Below are positions 11,675-23,758 of a stretch of DNA of 64,000 nucleotides, piece by piece. Where the stretch lies: NCBI GenBank assembly GCA_029990175.1, contig JARKIP010000064.1, positions 12,356,001 to 12,420,000 on the forward strand, given 5' to 3'. Each line of letters starts with the position of its first letter. Within the stretch, counting starts at the first letter, position 1. Below the pieces are notes generated by a model. It did no database searches and had not been told where the DNA came from. It saw only the letters and a program-made list of their open reading frames with translations. The position numbers were made by a program, and so were the translations under genes. Origin of the DNA: Petunia secreta (taxonomy: Eukaryota; Streptophyta; Magnoliopsida; Solanales; Solanaceae).

Positions 11675-13956
11675 AAAAGGATGAAAGAGTTTTCTGGGTA
11701 AAGAAGTTGACATAAAGCCAATTTTGTCACGATAAAGCCAAAGACTTTTGATTCCATGGACCAAAAGCCGAGGTTTACGGACATGGCCGAACTCCGGTTT
11801 CCGAGTTGCCTACATATCTCGGGCTGAAAGAGAATCAGGCCATATGTAGTTCAACGAGACTTAGACACGAAAACTCGCACGATTGATTGAAAAAAGATGC
11901 ACGAATAGGAAAGAATTTAAACTGACTTCCTAATCCGAAGCAAAAGATTAGGATAGAATTTGCTTGTTCGAGTGCGATTCTTCAGATCTTCGTTGACGAG
12001 TCTAGCTCATATCAACGATTGCCCCAGTTCACTGCTAAGAAAAAGTTCCACGTTATGCTCCAAATGCTCCAAATGCTGCTGCGGTATTGCCAAAATTCTG
12101 TAAAGACTTAATAAACGGTAAGCGAGCAACTGCTAATAAACTGTAATAATTGGAATGAAAAATAAATAAAGGGATAATATAAAATTGTAAATGCTGGTTG
12201 TGATGCTATCAACAAGTTCTTCTTTCGATCAACTGACAAAGTGCTCCGCTCGGAGAACCTCTAGGCTGATCATTATTCTGAAACAGTAAAGCAAAACAAT
12301 AAGTAAAGCGGGTATGAATTGCAGAATACAAGGCTATTACAAAATAAATCGACTAATGAGACATAATGTCTCAAGTCAATTTGTATATCTCTAATCTATG
12401 CAGGCTTCAACATAATGTTTATTTGAAATAAGAATCATAAAGATAGAAATGCCGCCTATTCGGCAATAAACCATGATAAGCGTAATGCTTTTAACCATGA
12501 AGAGGTAGTTTGCAATGCGATCTTGGATTGTGCTCCATTCGATTGATAAAGCAATGAGGCGTCGGGTCATGAAGCATCCAACGTCCTAGCGCAATTTGAA
12601 AGAACCTGCATATCCTATTGAACAGGTGGATGAACCCGAATTGTTCATTATAAGGCGAACGGGCCCAAAACGTTCATTTATAAGGCGAACGAGCCCAAAA
12701 CGTTCAATTATAAGATGAACGAGCCCAAATCATAAAATAAAGCAAAAGACACAAAATTCATTAATGCATATACTTCTTCAAACTTAGCAATATCTGCAAA
12801 TCACAACAATGGAATTTTAGTGAATGTTCTTATAGCAGAATAGAAATGAAAACTGATATTTTAACAATTGCGAGAATTATAGGAAGGAGAAATGCCGCCT
12901 TTCGGCAATAAACCATGATAAAGCGTAATGCTTTAATTATCTAGTGGCAATCTGCAATGTGGTCTTGAACTATGCTCCAATCATTAGATAAAGCAAATGA
13001 GAGTCTAGTCTTGAAGCACCCAATGTTCCAAAATGACTTGAAGTAAATCTGCATATCCGATTTACGGGTGGATGAACCCGGATTGTTCATTTTTAAGGCG
13101 AACGGGCCCAAAACATTCATTTATAAGGCGAACGAGCCCAAAACGTTCAAATATAAGGTGAACGAGCCTAAATTTGATAACAGCCTGCGAAACAAAGTTG
13201 CAAATTGGATTAATTAAGGCAAGATAATACAAAACCAATAAGCAAAGCTGGGTCATGTTGCTTGTATTGATAGTGCTGCAAAGCGTTGAGTGCTGCCTCC
13301 AGTTCATATTGAATCTGATGTTCAATTCCGGCAAATTTAAAGTAAATGCGTTGAAAAACGAGTGAATAATAAAGCAAAGGCTATAATGAAAAAGAAAGAA
13401 ATAGATTTGCGCTGCATATGCGACAAGCCGAATAATCTCCGAGAAACTGATGGTTGCTAGTTCTCCTTATTCTTCTATTTTGTGGAATTCCTGCGCTCAA
13501 AGAAAAGGTCGTGAGTTTTAAAAACTGTATGAAGCCTTAGTGATTTGCTTTGCTCCTCTTGTCTTGATGTTGAATTCTTCGGTAACATGCAAACACATTT
13601 TGCCCCTGTTTCCAAAGAAAAAGTTGTTAGTTTTTGGACAAATAGTGGATGGCTTGATTGAACACCTAATGCGGCCTCAAATCTTCATCTTCTTATATGG
13701 CACTCAGATGTACTGCTGCTGCGAGAGTTCGATGTTCTTGAAATTCTTCTTTTGCACAAAAGGATATCATCCATAATTGCTTTTGGCTTGGCTTATTTGG
13801 GGAAAATGGATTTTCATTGATTTCGGGATTAAAAGCCCAATTAAAGGGTACAAGATAGTTCATTACATAAAACTTCAAAAGAGTAGGCAAACATAAGATA
13901 GTTAGGCAAGGAAATGCCATTTTCAAAAAACAAAGTGTGGTCATTTGATCTTCTTG
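11675..13956. other. Element A 3' untranslated region with internal repeats
   Basis: No coding frame recognised. It contains a block 'GAGTTGCCTACATATCTCGGGC..GAATCAGG' near 11805 that resembles blocks near 16110 and 16205, and a duplicated module at 12445-13175. Near 13440-13620 there are two rough copies of a segment containing 'AAAGAAAA(G)GTCGT/GTTGTTAGTTTT'. Such repeat-rich 3' regions are usual in Tat/Ogre elements. Confidence 0.55.
12445..13175. repeat. Duplicated module with GAACG..CGTTC hairpin units
   Basis: A module beginning AGAAATGCCGCCT occurs at 12445 and again at 12888 (443-bp step). Each ends in two to three 31-bp units built from AAGGCGAACGRGCCCAAAAC and GTTCATTTAT (about 12630-12730 and 13075-13170). 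In each unit CGTTC and the next GAACG can pair across an AT-rich loop. The two modules are clearly diverged (for example AGGCGTCGGGTC versus AGAGTCTAGTC), so the duplication is older than the LTR pair. Confidence 0.75.
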
Positions 13957-15484
13957 CTAAGCTTCACGCTTCCTTTTCAAATGCCTTGGTGCCAATTTTG
14001 ATGAATCACCTCTGATGATAATCGCATTTGCTGCCGAATGACCATAGTTGCTTGCTTGCTCTTGCTTCACACTTATCTTGCCTTTTTCAATCATATTCTG
14101 GATTTTGTGCTTAAGTGCCGAACATTCTTCTGTATCATGGCCTTGAATATTTGAGTGGTATGCACACCTCTTTGATAAATCAAATCCTTGAGGCGGATTC
14201 TCAGGAATCCATCCCCTCTTTGCTTGCAATAACCCTTCTGCTTTCAATCTCTCGAATATGTCTGACAATGATTCATATAGAGGAGTGAAAGTACGGGGTC
14301 TAAACTTCTTCGTGCTTTGATGACCAGATGGTGCCTGATAAGATCGATGTCGATGGCTTAAATTCTGCATATCAAGATGGTAGTGCACTTGCGAAGGCTG
14401 GGAGTCTTGAATATTTTCAGGTGCATCAGAACAATTGAAAACTGGCATTGTAGTGTCATAGTCAATCAACCCTCCGGTTTGAAACTTTCTCCAAAATCTT
14501 TGCATACCGGATTAAACTGGGAAAATCCTTTAAATTGGCAAAAAGTAGCTTTTCATAAAATATGCCTTCTTGAAGGTCAATGAAAGTTGCTATCAGCTCA
14601 TCTTCAGGCAATGGAGGATGTATCTTAGAAGCCTCTAGCCTCCATCTCACAGAAAATTCTGCAACAGACTCATGCGGCATCTTCTTGATTCTGCGCATAT
14701 CAATTAGATAAGGATCTCTTACTATGTTGAACTTGTATTGTTCCACAAACTCTCGAGCCATGTCTTCCTATATGTGCCATTTGGTAAAATCCTGCTTAGT
14801 ATACCATGCAAGTGCCATTCCTGACAAACTCTGACTAAATAGTCTCATTAGCAAAGCTTCATTCTTCCCAATTCCGATCAATCTGCCGCAATGATCTTTC
14901 AAATGAATGTAGGGATTTCCCTTTCCATCGAAAGTGTTGAGTTTTGGTATGTTGTACCCACGTGGAAGCTCAATATTCGGATGAATGCACAAGTCTTCAT
15001 AACATAAACTCTGAATGTTCCAAGAGCGCAATTCTTTTCCTATGATCTTTCTCAAAATCTGTTCATCCACATTGTGAGGATAAGTTGTCTCAACTTCTTT
15101 CTTAGGCAATTCTGGTGAACGCACTATCAATTGATTTGATTGACTCTCCACAACAGGTATAGTGATAAAAGGTGGTTGGTATAAAGTTGCAGCTGGCCAA
15201 GCATTTGGGTTGGTAAGATATTCTTGTGGGATTTGTGGATATATAGTATGTATAGGCATTTGGTAATTAGGCATTGTTAAGTAAGGTGGATTGGAGGTAA
15301 AGCTTGTATTTGGCAAAGGTTTGCTAGTATTAACAAAGTTGACAATCCTATTCCTTTGGACCACATGTTCTTCAACATCATCATTCTGCGCTTGCAAGAT
15401 ACCCATACCAGAACTGGTTGGTCGAAGCTGCTTTGCCATGTTGTTTTGTCCTTGATGCAGATTCTCAGCCATTTCAGTGTTCAA
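13957..15484 (-). pseudogene. gag: Element A gag 2, broken Tat-type gag
   Basis: Capsid-precursor gene, minus strand, in three ORF pieces. The first (from 15484) has a Q/N/P-rich N-terminus and then the retrotransposon-gag core (LPRGYNIPKLNTFDGKGNP, MRLFSQSLSGMALAWYTKQD). It stops at TAG (14765-14767) and resumes in the same frame as MAREFVEQYKF..ESVAEFSVRWRLEA. A shift near 14470-14490 leads to the third piece, which ends with a zinc-knuckle-like C-x2-H-x5-H-x4-C motif (CAYH..GH..EEC; residues 114-128 of the 182-aa piece) and a basic tail (RHLKRKRE). The first stop fits TGG to TAG. No protease follows. The protein would assemble RNA-containing particles in the cytoplasm; this copy cannot make it whole. 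Confidence 0.85.
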
Positions 15485-16420
15485 TGCTAGCCAACCTTTA
15501 ACAAATGAATTCTACACATTGAACAAAAGCAAGTTAAAACGTAAAATGATAATGCATGCATAAAATTTCAAATGTAAAATAGGCCATTAGGCCGAATGGA
15601 TGGGACCAAAATCCCGACTCAACACAAGAGTAAAATATTTAAGAGTTCGAAACTCAATGATTAACAAAATTTGATTTTTGAAGACGCGAATTGAGAAAAA
15701 TAACTTTGAAAGTTTTTACTAAATTAGTATGCGTGCTAGACCATGTTGACACAAATTGCTAAAATGGTCGGCTTATTTTGAACATCAATGCTTTGCTCGA
15801 CTATCGATTCTTCATTGCAAAATGACAGTCTGCACCAATCTTTGAAAGCTGCTTCTAATAACGACCAAACCAACGCAATGTCTTCAACTTGCTTTTTGCA
15901 AAATTCTGCCCCAGTTATGACTTCAACATTTCAACTTATTTTGCAAAAACTGCCCCAGTTATGACTTTTAAAACTTCAAACTACTTATCAAAAGCTGCCT
16001 CGGTTGCAATCTCCCACGTCTTCTACTTGCTTTGCAAAATTTGCCCCAATTTCTATCTTTGGAAAAAATTAAAATTTAAATACTAAAGGGTCGAGCCCGA
16101 TGGAGGAGCCTACGTATCCCTCCTTGGGAACCAGACCGTGCGTAGTTCTGCTTACTCAAAAGAGAATTTTCAAATGCTGGTGTAACCGAAACTCGATATG
16201 AGTTGCCTACGCTTCCCGCCTTGGGAAACCGGTTACAGTAGTTTGCTTACATAGAAATAGATTCAAACATTCATAATTTGATATTCTTTCTTTTCTTTCA
16301 GTCAAAACTAACAAAAGTCAAAACTAACAAAAGAAAATTACAATAGCTACTTCCTACTAATGCAAATAAACTAACTTCTGCTTCTGCAACTCTACTGCTT
16401 TTCTGGAACTTGATAGGTGC
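15485..16420. other. Spacer between the two gag genes of element A
   Basis: About 0.9 kb, not coding. 15885-16060 has about four imperfect copies of a unit with TTGCAAAA..TGCCCCAGTTATGACTT. 16090-16250 has two copies of 'GCCTACGTATCCCTCCTTGGGAACC' or 'GCCTACGCTTCCCGCCTTGGGAAACC'. A third relative of this block is at about 11805. Confidence 0.6.
15885..16060. repeat. Imperfect 50-60 bp tandem units (GCCCCAGTTATGACTT)
   Basis: The word TGCCCC(A)GTTATGACTT appears at about 15905 and 15950. Decayed versions (TGCCTCGGTTGCAATCTC and TTGCCCCAATTTCTATC) follow at about 16000 and 16040. Each is preceded by a TTTTGCAAAA or TTATCAAAA box. Confidence 0.7.
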
Positions 16421-17635
16421 CTAAATGCCCTTCTTCGAGAAAACTCCTTTTGCATATGGAAAGATTGCGACAAAAGGTTCGCTAGTGCCATTTGTAGGTA
16501 GAATTTTGACCTGGCCAGAGTTAATCAAGGTTTCAACTTTCTGCTTAAATAAAGTGCATTCTTCAATAATATGCCCCTGCATCCCTGAATGGTAAGCACA
16601 AAATTTTCCCAAATTGTCAGGCTTATGTGACCAATACGGCTTTGATTCTATAGGATGTACCAAATTGAATCCCTTGAGCCTCTCAAACAATCTTGTGTAA
16701 GATTCTGGGAGCCGCGTGAATGCGAAAGCAGATCTTTTTGCGCGGTTTGACTGTGAACTTGGATTAACAATTGCTTGCCTGTGTGCACTAGGTTCCCCTA
16801 CTATGGCTGGCAAAGGTTTTGTCATGACAACCTGTCCTTTGTCTTTGGATTGTGCCTCAACTAATTCACACTTTCTCTTGTCAGAAATTATTGCAAACGA
16901 CTCTTCTTGAAGTTCTACAGATTTTCTTTTCAGTGGATTGCCCCTTGCAAAGGTTAGGTTCGGGAGTTCGTACTGCTTGACAAAGTTACGAGCTAAGTCA
17001 TCCCATGTGAATCGCTTTCCAAGGTATTGTAGTGCAAACCACGTTAAAGCCGGCCCCGCTAGCGTCTTAACAAATAACCTCAACTTGATTCCATTGCTTT
17101 TTCCAAATATTGCCACCCAATCAGTGAATGCTTTCAAATGATCATGAGGATTTCCTATCCCATCATACACTGGTGGATAAGCCATGTCAAGAAACACATT
17201 TTCCTTTTCTACTTCACCTAAGCCTGCTTGAGATGGTAGAGCCTTCCCATCTGCCATTGTGCCATTGTTCTCTTTAGCATTGGGAAGCCCTTTGCCGTTG
17301 CTTTCCTCATTACTTATTTTTTATGAGAAGCCACTAAATTCCTTCTCCAATGGGAATGCATGCAAATTAGGGAACTGTTGAGTATCACACTCAAATGCTG
17401 GAGCTACTTGGATCGTGGGAGGTGCAACAGTATAAAAAGGAGCAACAGGAGCACTTGGTCCTGGGCTTGGCACATTATGCACTGGGTTGCAAGTATTCAT
17501 GAGCGTGACAACCAATTCAGTAAGGCTATCAAGTCTCTTTTCCAAACTTACTACGGTTGCTTCAAGCTTGTTAACCTTGTCTTGGTGGGATCCATCATTT
17601 CCAGTCAAGTCAATCACAGCAATTTGGCGAGCCAT
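16421..17635 (-). pseudogene. gag: Element A gag 1, Tat-type gag with one in-frame stop
   Basis: A separate gag gene upstream of gag 2. The first piece (17635-17321) starts MARQIAVIDL and has a leucine/valine heptad region (NKLEATVVSLEKRLDSL) followed by a P/A-rich stretch. A TAA at 17321-17323 ends it, but the same frame continues without shift to the 278-aa piece that starts at 17257. That piece has the gag core (AYPPVYDGIGNPHDHLKAF, RLFVKTLAGPALTWF, FTWDDLARNFVKQY) and a C-x2-H-x5-H-x4-C motif (C220, H223, H229, C234). It is not a copy of gag 2: the linker between core and zinc motif is different and shorter. It begins about 2.1 kb downstream of the primer site. Confidence 0.85.
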
Positions 17636-17644
17636 AGGTCCTGA

Positions 17645-19749
17645 TCTTGATGTTCAAATAATTAACCCTTTAGCAACGCATACCGAATTAAAATAAAAAA
17701 TATTTATTAAAATGAAACTGACGGGTCAACTTATTCACAAATGGAGAAATTGAGACCGTACTGAAAAGACCCAAATTTAGAGCAAGACACTTATTTTGTT
17801 AAAGTAAACCAGACGCGGAAACACTTGTTTAACTCTGAAATTATTTTCAAAAGGAAAACACACTTGCAAATACTTTAAAATATGACGCTAAACAATATTT
17901 TGTAAAATGACAAGACTGAGGGTTAAGATAAACAAAATAACATTTGAAAGGCATTTTAGAATAACAGTGTGCATGAATTCAGATGATAGATAAATGACTT
18001 CAAAAAAAAAAAGCGGATAACTTTTACAAAAGATAGGTTGAAGTAACATAATGTTAATCTTACCATACCGCTGAACAAATTCAATCACTGCGCAATCAGT
18101 GCCAACAAATTTCAAGCAAGATGCACATATTTAGCAAGTAATCGCATATTAGACAGACAATTTGGCATGTGGCAAACACAAGTAATTGAGCGTAAATAAA
18201 ATACAAACGCGTCCTACCCTGTAAGGTGCCTCTTTTGTGCCAGAGGTAAGCCTAAGACGCGCAAACAAGTGGTAACGAAAAATAGTTCATGCCAGTTTTG
18301 AGCAATTCAGATTTAGAGTAAGCAACAATAATAACAATAATCGATAACAATCATCTCTCCGCCTTGACACTGCAATTCCATTATCCCAACTAACTTCCAA
18401 AAAAGCTGGTGTCAACTCGAAATTCTAACACAGCTCATGCCTTCCACAACATCTGCACCAAATTTCTAAACCCAAATGCCTAAAACCTGAAACAAACCTA
18501 TATACCTTTCGCAAACATCAACGCTCCACCAAGCACAACTCCCAATTGTTTCATAACATCCAAGGGTGAGATTTCCAACCGCCTTCACAATACCAAACTG
18601 CAAATCATGAAAGGCGCCAATCGGCCTTTCAAAATAAAACCTCACTGGTCCTCGGCTTTAGTCAAGCCTCTCAGCTTCCTAGGTTTTGCAAGGCTCACAG
18701 ACCTTGTTCGTAGGGCTCCTCACTGGTCCTCGGCTTTAATCAAGCCTCTCAGTTTCCTAGGTAGCCAAGACCGCACTGGTCTTCAAGGAGGGACCCCATT
18801 GGTCGTTTATAGACATAGGGGCTTCACTCTCCTAGTATGCGACAAGCATACTTCGTTCCATACGAGTTTGCAGCTGGTTAGTCAACATGGGCCTGCACAC
18901 ACGCAAAGCCATTCTCGAGAGGGACCCCACTGATCTTTTGAAGACACCAGGGGCTTCGCCTCTTAGATCTCACTACACCAGACCATCTCCAAAACACAAG
19001 CCAACCAAATCCGCCTAACTTTCCCCCGACTACAATTCTGTCTATGATCTCAAATTCTATGTGGACTGCTATGACCACATAAATTTTGCTAAACTCTTCC
19101 ATTTTCTGCCCTAAAAGACAACATAGGAGACAAAATTCCAAATCTGATTTTGCTCAAAACATGGTTAGGACTGAGGATTCGTTATCACACAGCACATAAT
19201 ATGCATTGTCGTTGGGTTCAAGAACCCGTTGACAAAAGGGCGGTTTCTTAATTCCTGGAAACGGTATCAAGAACCGGGTCCAAACTAAGGTGTATATGCA
19301 TGCATGACCTAATCTCCTTCTAAGAGTGGGCTAACGGTTGAGGCTGATTCAGATCTATGCGGGATAAACCTGGCCCCATAAACCAGTAAAACCGGCCATG
19401 ACAAAACCAGGCAAACCATACCCCAACTAACTTTGGTGACACGAAAAGAATTCAAAGACCTAGGAAGGACAATGCCCTTCCTGTATTATTGCCCGTCATG
19501 CGGGGCCCCCGTGATGAAATCGAGGAGATGAAAGAGAATTGACAGGCTCCATGAGGGAGGAAATATGAACGGAATGCGGACTATGCACAAATAAAAGAAC
19601 ATGCTTCAATACAATTCACAACAATAAATTCTACGCACACTAGTTTTGGCATGCAAACAAACAATGAGTTAAGCTACGCATACATACAATCAACACATAT
19701 ATAAATAAATCAAATTCGTGAAAATCTTCTGGTTAGAACCATTTGCGTA
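17645..19749. other. Element A 5' leader
   Basis: Untranslated leader between the primer site and gag 1 (minus strand). Left of about 18560 it is AT-rich with no features. 18600-18960 is GC-richer with a 78-bp-spaced duplication. 19140-19560 holds short words such as GGCCCCATAAACCAGTAAAACCGG without coding. Long leaders are typical of Tat/Ogre elements. Confidence 0.6.
18640..18760. repeat. 78-bp-spaced duplication in the leader
   Basis: CCTCACTGGTCCTCGGCTTT..CAAGCCTCTCAG..TTCCTAGG occurs at 18640 and 18718. A partial third relative (CACTGGTCTTCAAGGAGGGACCCCA) lies at about 18772. Confidence 0.8.
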
Positions 19750-19767
19750 TCCCCAGCGGAGTCGCCA
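19750..19767 (-). promoter_or_regulatory. Primer-binding site of element A (tRNA-Arg type)
   Basis: The plus strand reads TCCCCAGCGGAGTCGCCA, three bases from the LTR at 19771. This matches the 3' end of plant tRNA-Arg including CCA, so the minus strand carries TGGCGACTCCGCTGGGGA as primer site. Use of tRNA-Arg is known for the Ogre/Tat lineage and fixes 19771-23753 as the 5' LTR. Confidence 0.85.
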
Positions 19768-19770
19768 AGC

Positions 19771-22700
19771 TGTTGAACCCCAAAAATTACCCTTTCTTTA
19801 AGAAAAGATAGGTTTCGGGTATATTTCAACAAAATAGGATTCCAAAGGGTTTCTTTGGAGTCGCAACCTAATTTAAGGATTATTAGGAACCTAAGTTAGC
19901 TAATGAGTGCAATTTATTCTTTAATTACATGAAATTAAATTAAAATCAGAGATTCTAGCTAAGTGGTTCTATTAAATTCGAAAGAAGGTCCCTTGCAGGA
20001 GCACTTTCGAAAATCCGCTAAATGCGGTTAATCCGGCGGTTTTCACGAATTTATTAAGGATAAGAAAATATAAAGTTAATTTTAAATGAGGATAATATAA
20101 ATGATATAAATAAGATAAGATTTTAATTATGCCGATACTTAGATAAATAAATGACCCAATTTAAGATTAACTAAATGGATAATGAAATAATGATCAATTG
20201 ATTAATTAATAGAACAAGCAAAGGTTAAATGAAGTTAGATGATTAAATAAACAAACTAGATAAATAATTGGATAATAATAAAGGATTAATTAATTGATTG
20301 AATAAATAGATAAATAAATACGCAAATAAATAACTTAATTAAATAAAAGAATACTTATCAATTTTAATTAAATAAAGGAGTAAATAAATAATAATTGATT
20401 AAATAAATATTTAATTGATTAAATAAATAATTAATTGAAATTAAATAGATTAGATTAAATAAATAAATAAATAAAGGATTAAAATTTAATTGATTAGATA
20501 AATTAATAAATTAGATTAGATAAATAAACAATTGAATATTTAATATAATAAATAAAGAAGCAATTCAAATGCGAATTATGACGAGGGTACGATTTTTAGT
20601 CGAATTTGATTTTGCACTCATTAATTGACAAATGATTCTAAACATCCATAAATTAATTGGCGATTCGAAAAGAAATGATACAAGGCATTCATATAAAACA
20701 ATTTAAGTGATTTACAATAGTTATTCACAATTCAAATATTATTTCTGTCCTACATGGCTACTAATCCGATCTATGGGGAAAATCCTATACGACATGCATT
20801 TTCTAAGAAAGCGGGGAAAGATGGAGTTTAGAAAAAAGAACCCGAAAGCGCAACTCATAATTTGAGCCTTGGACTTTGTGATTTTCATTTTTTCTTTCTT
20901 TTACATTTTCGGGGATATCAAGTCCCGAAAGTGCGGAGCGGTTCAAGATAACTTCCCAATGCAGGTCATCCCAATTTGTGAGTTTAGCAACTCAAACTCG
21001 CTCCCAAGAGTGTATTATGCAAAGAAAAGAAGATAAAGATGAGTATAATTTCTAAAAAATTTAAGCGAAATACTGAAGTCGAACAAACAACAAATAAATT
21101 AAACATAAACTGAGCAATTCAACAGAAAACTTAAGAATTTCATCAGGCCAAACATTTAAAAGTGCTGCAGTAAAGGAAAACTAATAAAGCAATCCCAAGT
21201 TATTAGATAAATCTTCATTTGGTAAACTTAAACACTCTCACATGGCAGATCATGTCTTGACACAAGCAGGTTATCAATTAAGTCTAAATCGCATCTTTGC
21301 TTTAACAGAGGATAACAGACTTATCAATCAAGAATACAAACTCCATTTTTATACAAAAAAGCAATCAATTTTAATAAGCTTAATAAACCATAACATTTGA
21401 TTTTAGCACAAGCAGAATAGTATGACCTTTCCCAATGCTCAGAGCAGGACCTAGCATCAATAGAACAAAACCAGAGTAATTCTACAAGTCGATATTAGGG
21501 TAATAAATTAGAAGTAGACGAGGCAAAGCTGAGGAGGAGAAGATTACAGACAGGACATCAGGAAACTAGCTTAAGATAATACAAGACTGGACAAACTTCT
21601 AAGAACACTGAAATTGAACTTGAGAGCAAAATTCAGCCCATTTTCTATAACCAAACAAACTTACAGGCCTCACATCCCTTTTGACAACCTGAAACTCCAT
21701 TTTAAACAACTATCACTACTAAACTCTCTACCAAATTGCTTGACTTAATCTAAAGAAAACAAGCATGAGACAGGCACCCCACACATCATCTCCAAACATC
21801 CTGAAACAAATTCCAGCACCCTGCAAATCATCTTTGCACCTCTTGCTAAACTCCAAAGCTACTACATCTCCTATGAACTAAACTGCAGCACTCTCTCTCA
21901 CTCTCGACCCTCTCTTAGCTTGCAAGCCAAACCCAGGCTTCAAGAAACATCCCTATTCTCTTTCCGGAGTCTGCAGCACCAGAGAACAGACCCAAACAAC
22001 CTTTCAACTACTATAGCTTCCAAGATGACCAAACAACATCCTGACTTCACCTAGATTCTCCCTAAGCACCTGCAAACATTCCAAACAACTGCAACACCCA
22101 GAAGCCCTCTACACACACACCTAAACCAACCCTGCACACACATGCCTACACCTGCTACAACTTCATACTCCTTAGACTTCCCTGGACAAAGTCTAGGCTC
22201 CAAAAGTAAACCAGAACTGCATACAACTCCCCCACTGCCCAGACACACCTGAATCACCTCTATACACTTAAGCAAACAGAACCAATCAACCAAATATCTC
22301 TCAACTGCCTTAGCCTCCCTCACTCACACACAAACCACCTGAAATCCCTCACACATCAGCCAGCAACAACATCAAATAGAAATAAGCCAACAATTCCAGG
22401 ACTTAGAAAAATTAACTGCAAGCCAAGTCTTGATGCTACTTTCAAAATCAAACAGACTGCTAAGCTTCATATAGAAAAGTTTGAAACCTTTATGACATGA
22501 ACGTAAACCTTCAAGGCCTTACTTTAATCACAAATCTAATCATGATGAAAACTTTTCATATTCATGCTTCTCACAGACTATAATTGAATCAATCTTATAT
22601 GCACAAACTTAGCAGCTTTTTATTTACTTTTGAAACATACTTAACAACCTTCATTTTTACAACAGAAATAACAAAGGTAACTAGGATCTTATGAGCCAAA

Positions 22701-23753
22701 AATGCCTTTTACACATTAATCTGACATAAAAATTGGACTTTTTAAGCGAACTCACATTATTTGAGGCACACACACATTCAAGATTCAACTTTTATTAAAA
22801 TAGAAACAACTATGAACAGTTTTCAACTTGCATCTGTAAGTGGAACTAAAACAAAACATATGAATAAACTGATGTATAAAACTAACAAAAAGTCTAACCT
22901 GCTTATAGGCAGTGAACTAGGGCTTAAATTTGAAGGAAGCGACTCGACAAGGTCGACAACTAGAATGGTAACAAAGCGACGCGAAAACGATGAAGCGATA
23001 AAACCCAAAGATGCACTGGAACAGTAAAAAGAACTCAAAAAGCAGGAACCCTTTGTGTGATAAATGCTGCCATTTTTTATGTGTGTAAAATCAGAACCCC
23101 CTAAAAAAATGAGAAAGGCTTACTTATATAGCAGTAGGCTAGGGTTACGGATTGTGGGGATTTTCTTCAAATCTTCACCCCAAAATTGACATTTCACCTT
23201 TGGTATAAGGGTTTGAATCGTCCATGCTTGCAAAAATTTGTACAATTCTTGCCCTTATACCAAAAGAAAAGGCCGTTGGGATCGAATCAACGCTTAGGAT
23301 CAGATTTGGATTTCAAATGAACGATTTGGATTGGTACAGCTGGGTTTGCTAATGAAACTTCGAGAATATATGCCTGGAACAGTGCTATTCGTCCAGCACA
23401 TCAGCTGTACGGAGAGGACAACAATGGCGCGGGTCGAAACGGGAAACGGGTCGCGGGGAAGACGGGTCGCGGGTGAGGCTTTTCTGAGAATGGGGAATGA
23501 AACACGTGTGTGTTGTGTATATTGCTTTATGAAGATAGACTGCATTTTAGGACCCCAGAACGATTTTAGCCTAATTTTAGATGTTAATAGGTAAGTGGAG
23601 GAACTGCAAAGGTAGGCTTAAATTAATGCTACGCATTGCAATTTTAACCATTTTTAACTTAAATTTATCAATTGCCTTTAACTTTTAAGTTAATTTTAAT
23701 TAAAATAATTAGGGTTTTAATTGAAACTTTCGGGACAAAATTGGGTGTCAACA
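19771..23753 (-). repeat. 5' LTR of element A
   Basis: Direct partner of 7675-11655 with the same ends. Differences seen by eye are isolated: for example GATAATTAAAAAAAAC versus GATGATTAAATAAAC, AGGATTAAT contexts, and TTCTTTACAAAGATAGGC versus TTGCTTTATGAAGATAGAC. The LTR promoter would lie here on the minus strand; I could not place a TATA box with confidence in such AT-rich DNA. Confidence 0.9.
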
Positions 23754-23758
23754 GCTGC
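23754..23758. other. TSD (GCTGC), right copy, element A
   Basis: Matches GCTGC at 7670-7674. The bases beyond it (CTCTTCT) by chance also resemble a reversed purine tract. Confidence 0.7.

Larger units (their letters stand above)
7675..23753 (-). mobile_element. Element A: 16-kb gag-only Tat/Ogre-like LTR retrotransposon
   Basis: Two direct copies, 7675-11655 and 19771-23753 (about 3.98 kb each), both run from TGTTGA to TCAACA and differ only by scattered substitutions and small indels, so the insertion is young. A tRNA-Arg-type primer site (19750-19767, minus strand) and a purine tract (11656-11674) fix transcription as right to left. The 8.1-kb internal region holds two broken gag genes and no protease, RT, RNase H or integrase. 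It is therefore non-autonomous and fits the class described as terminal-repeat retrotransposons with a GAG domain (TR-GAG). Mobilisation would need enzymes from a related Tat-lineage element. It interrupts the 3' end of a LINE. Confidence 0.85.
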
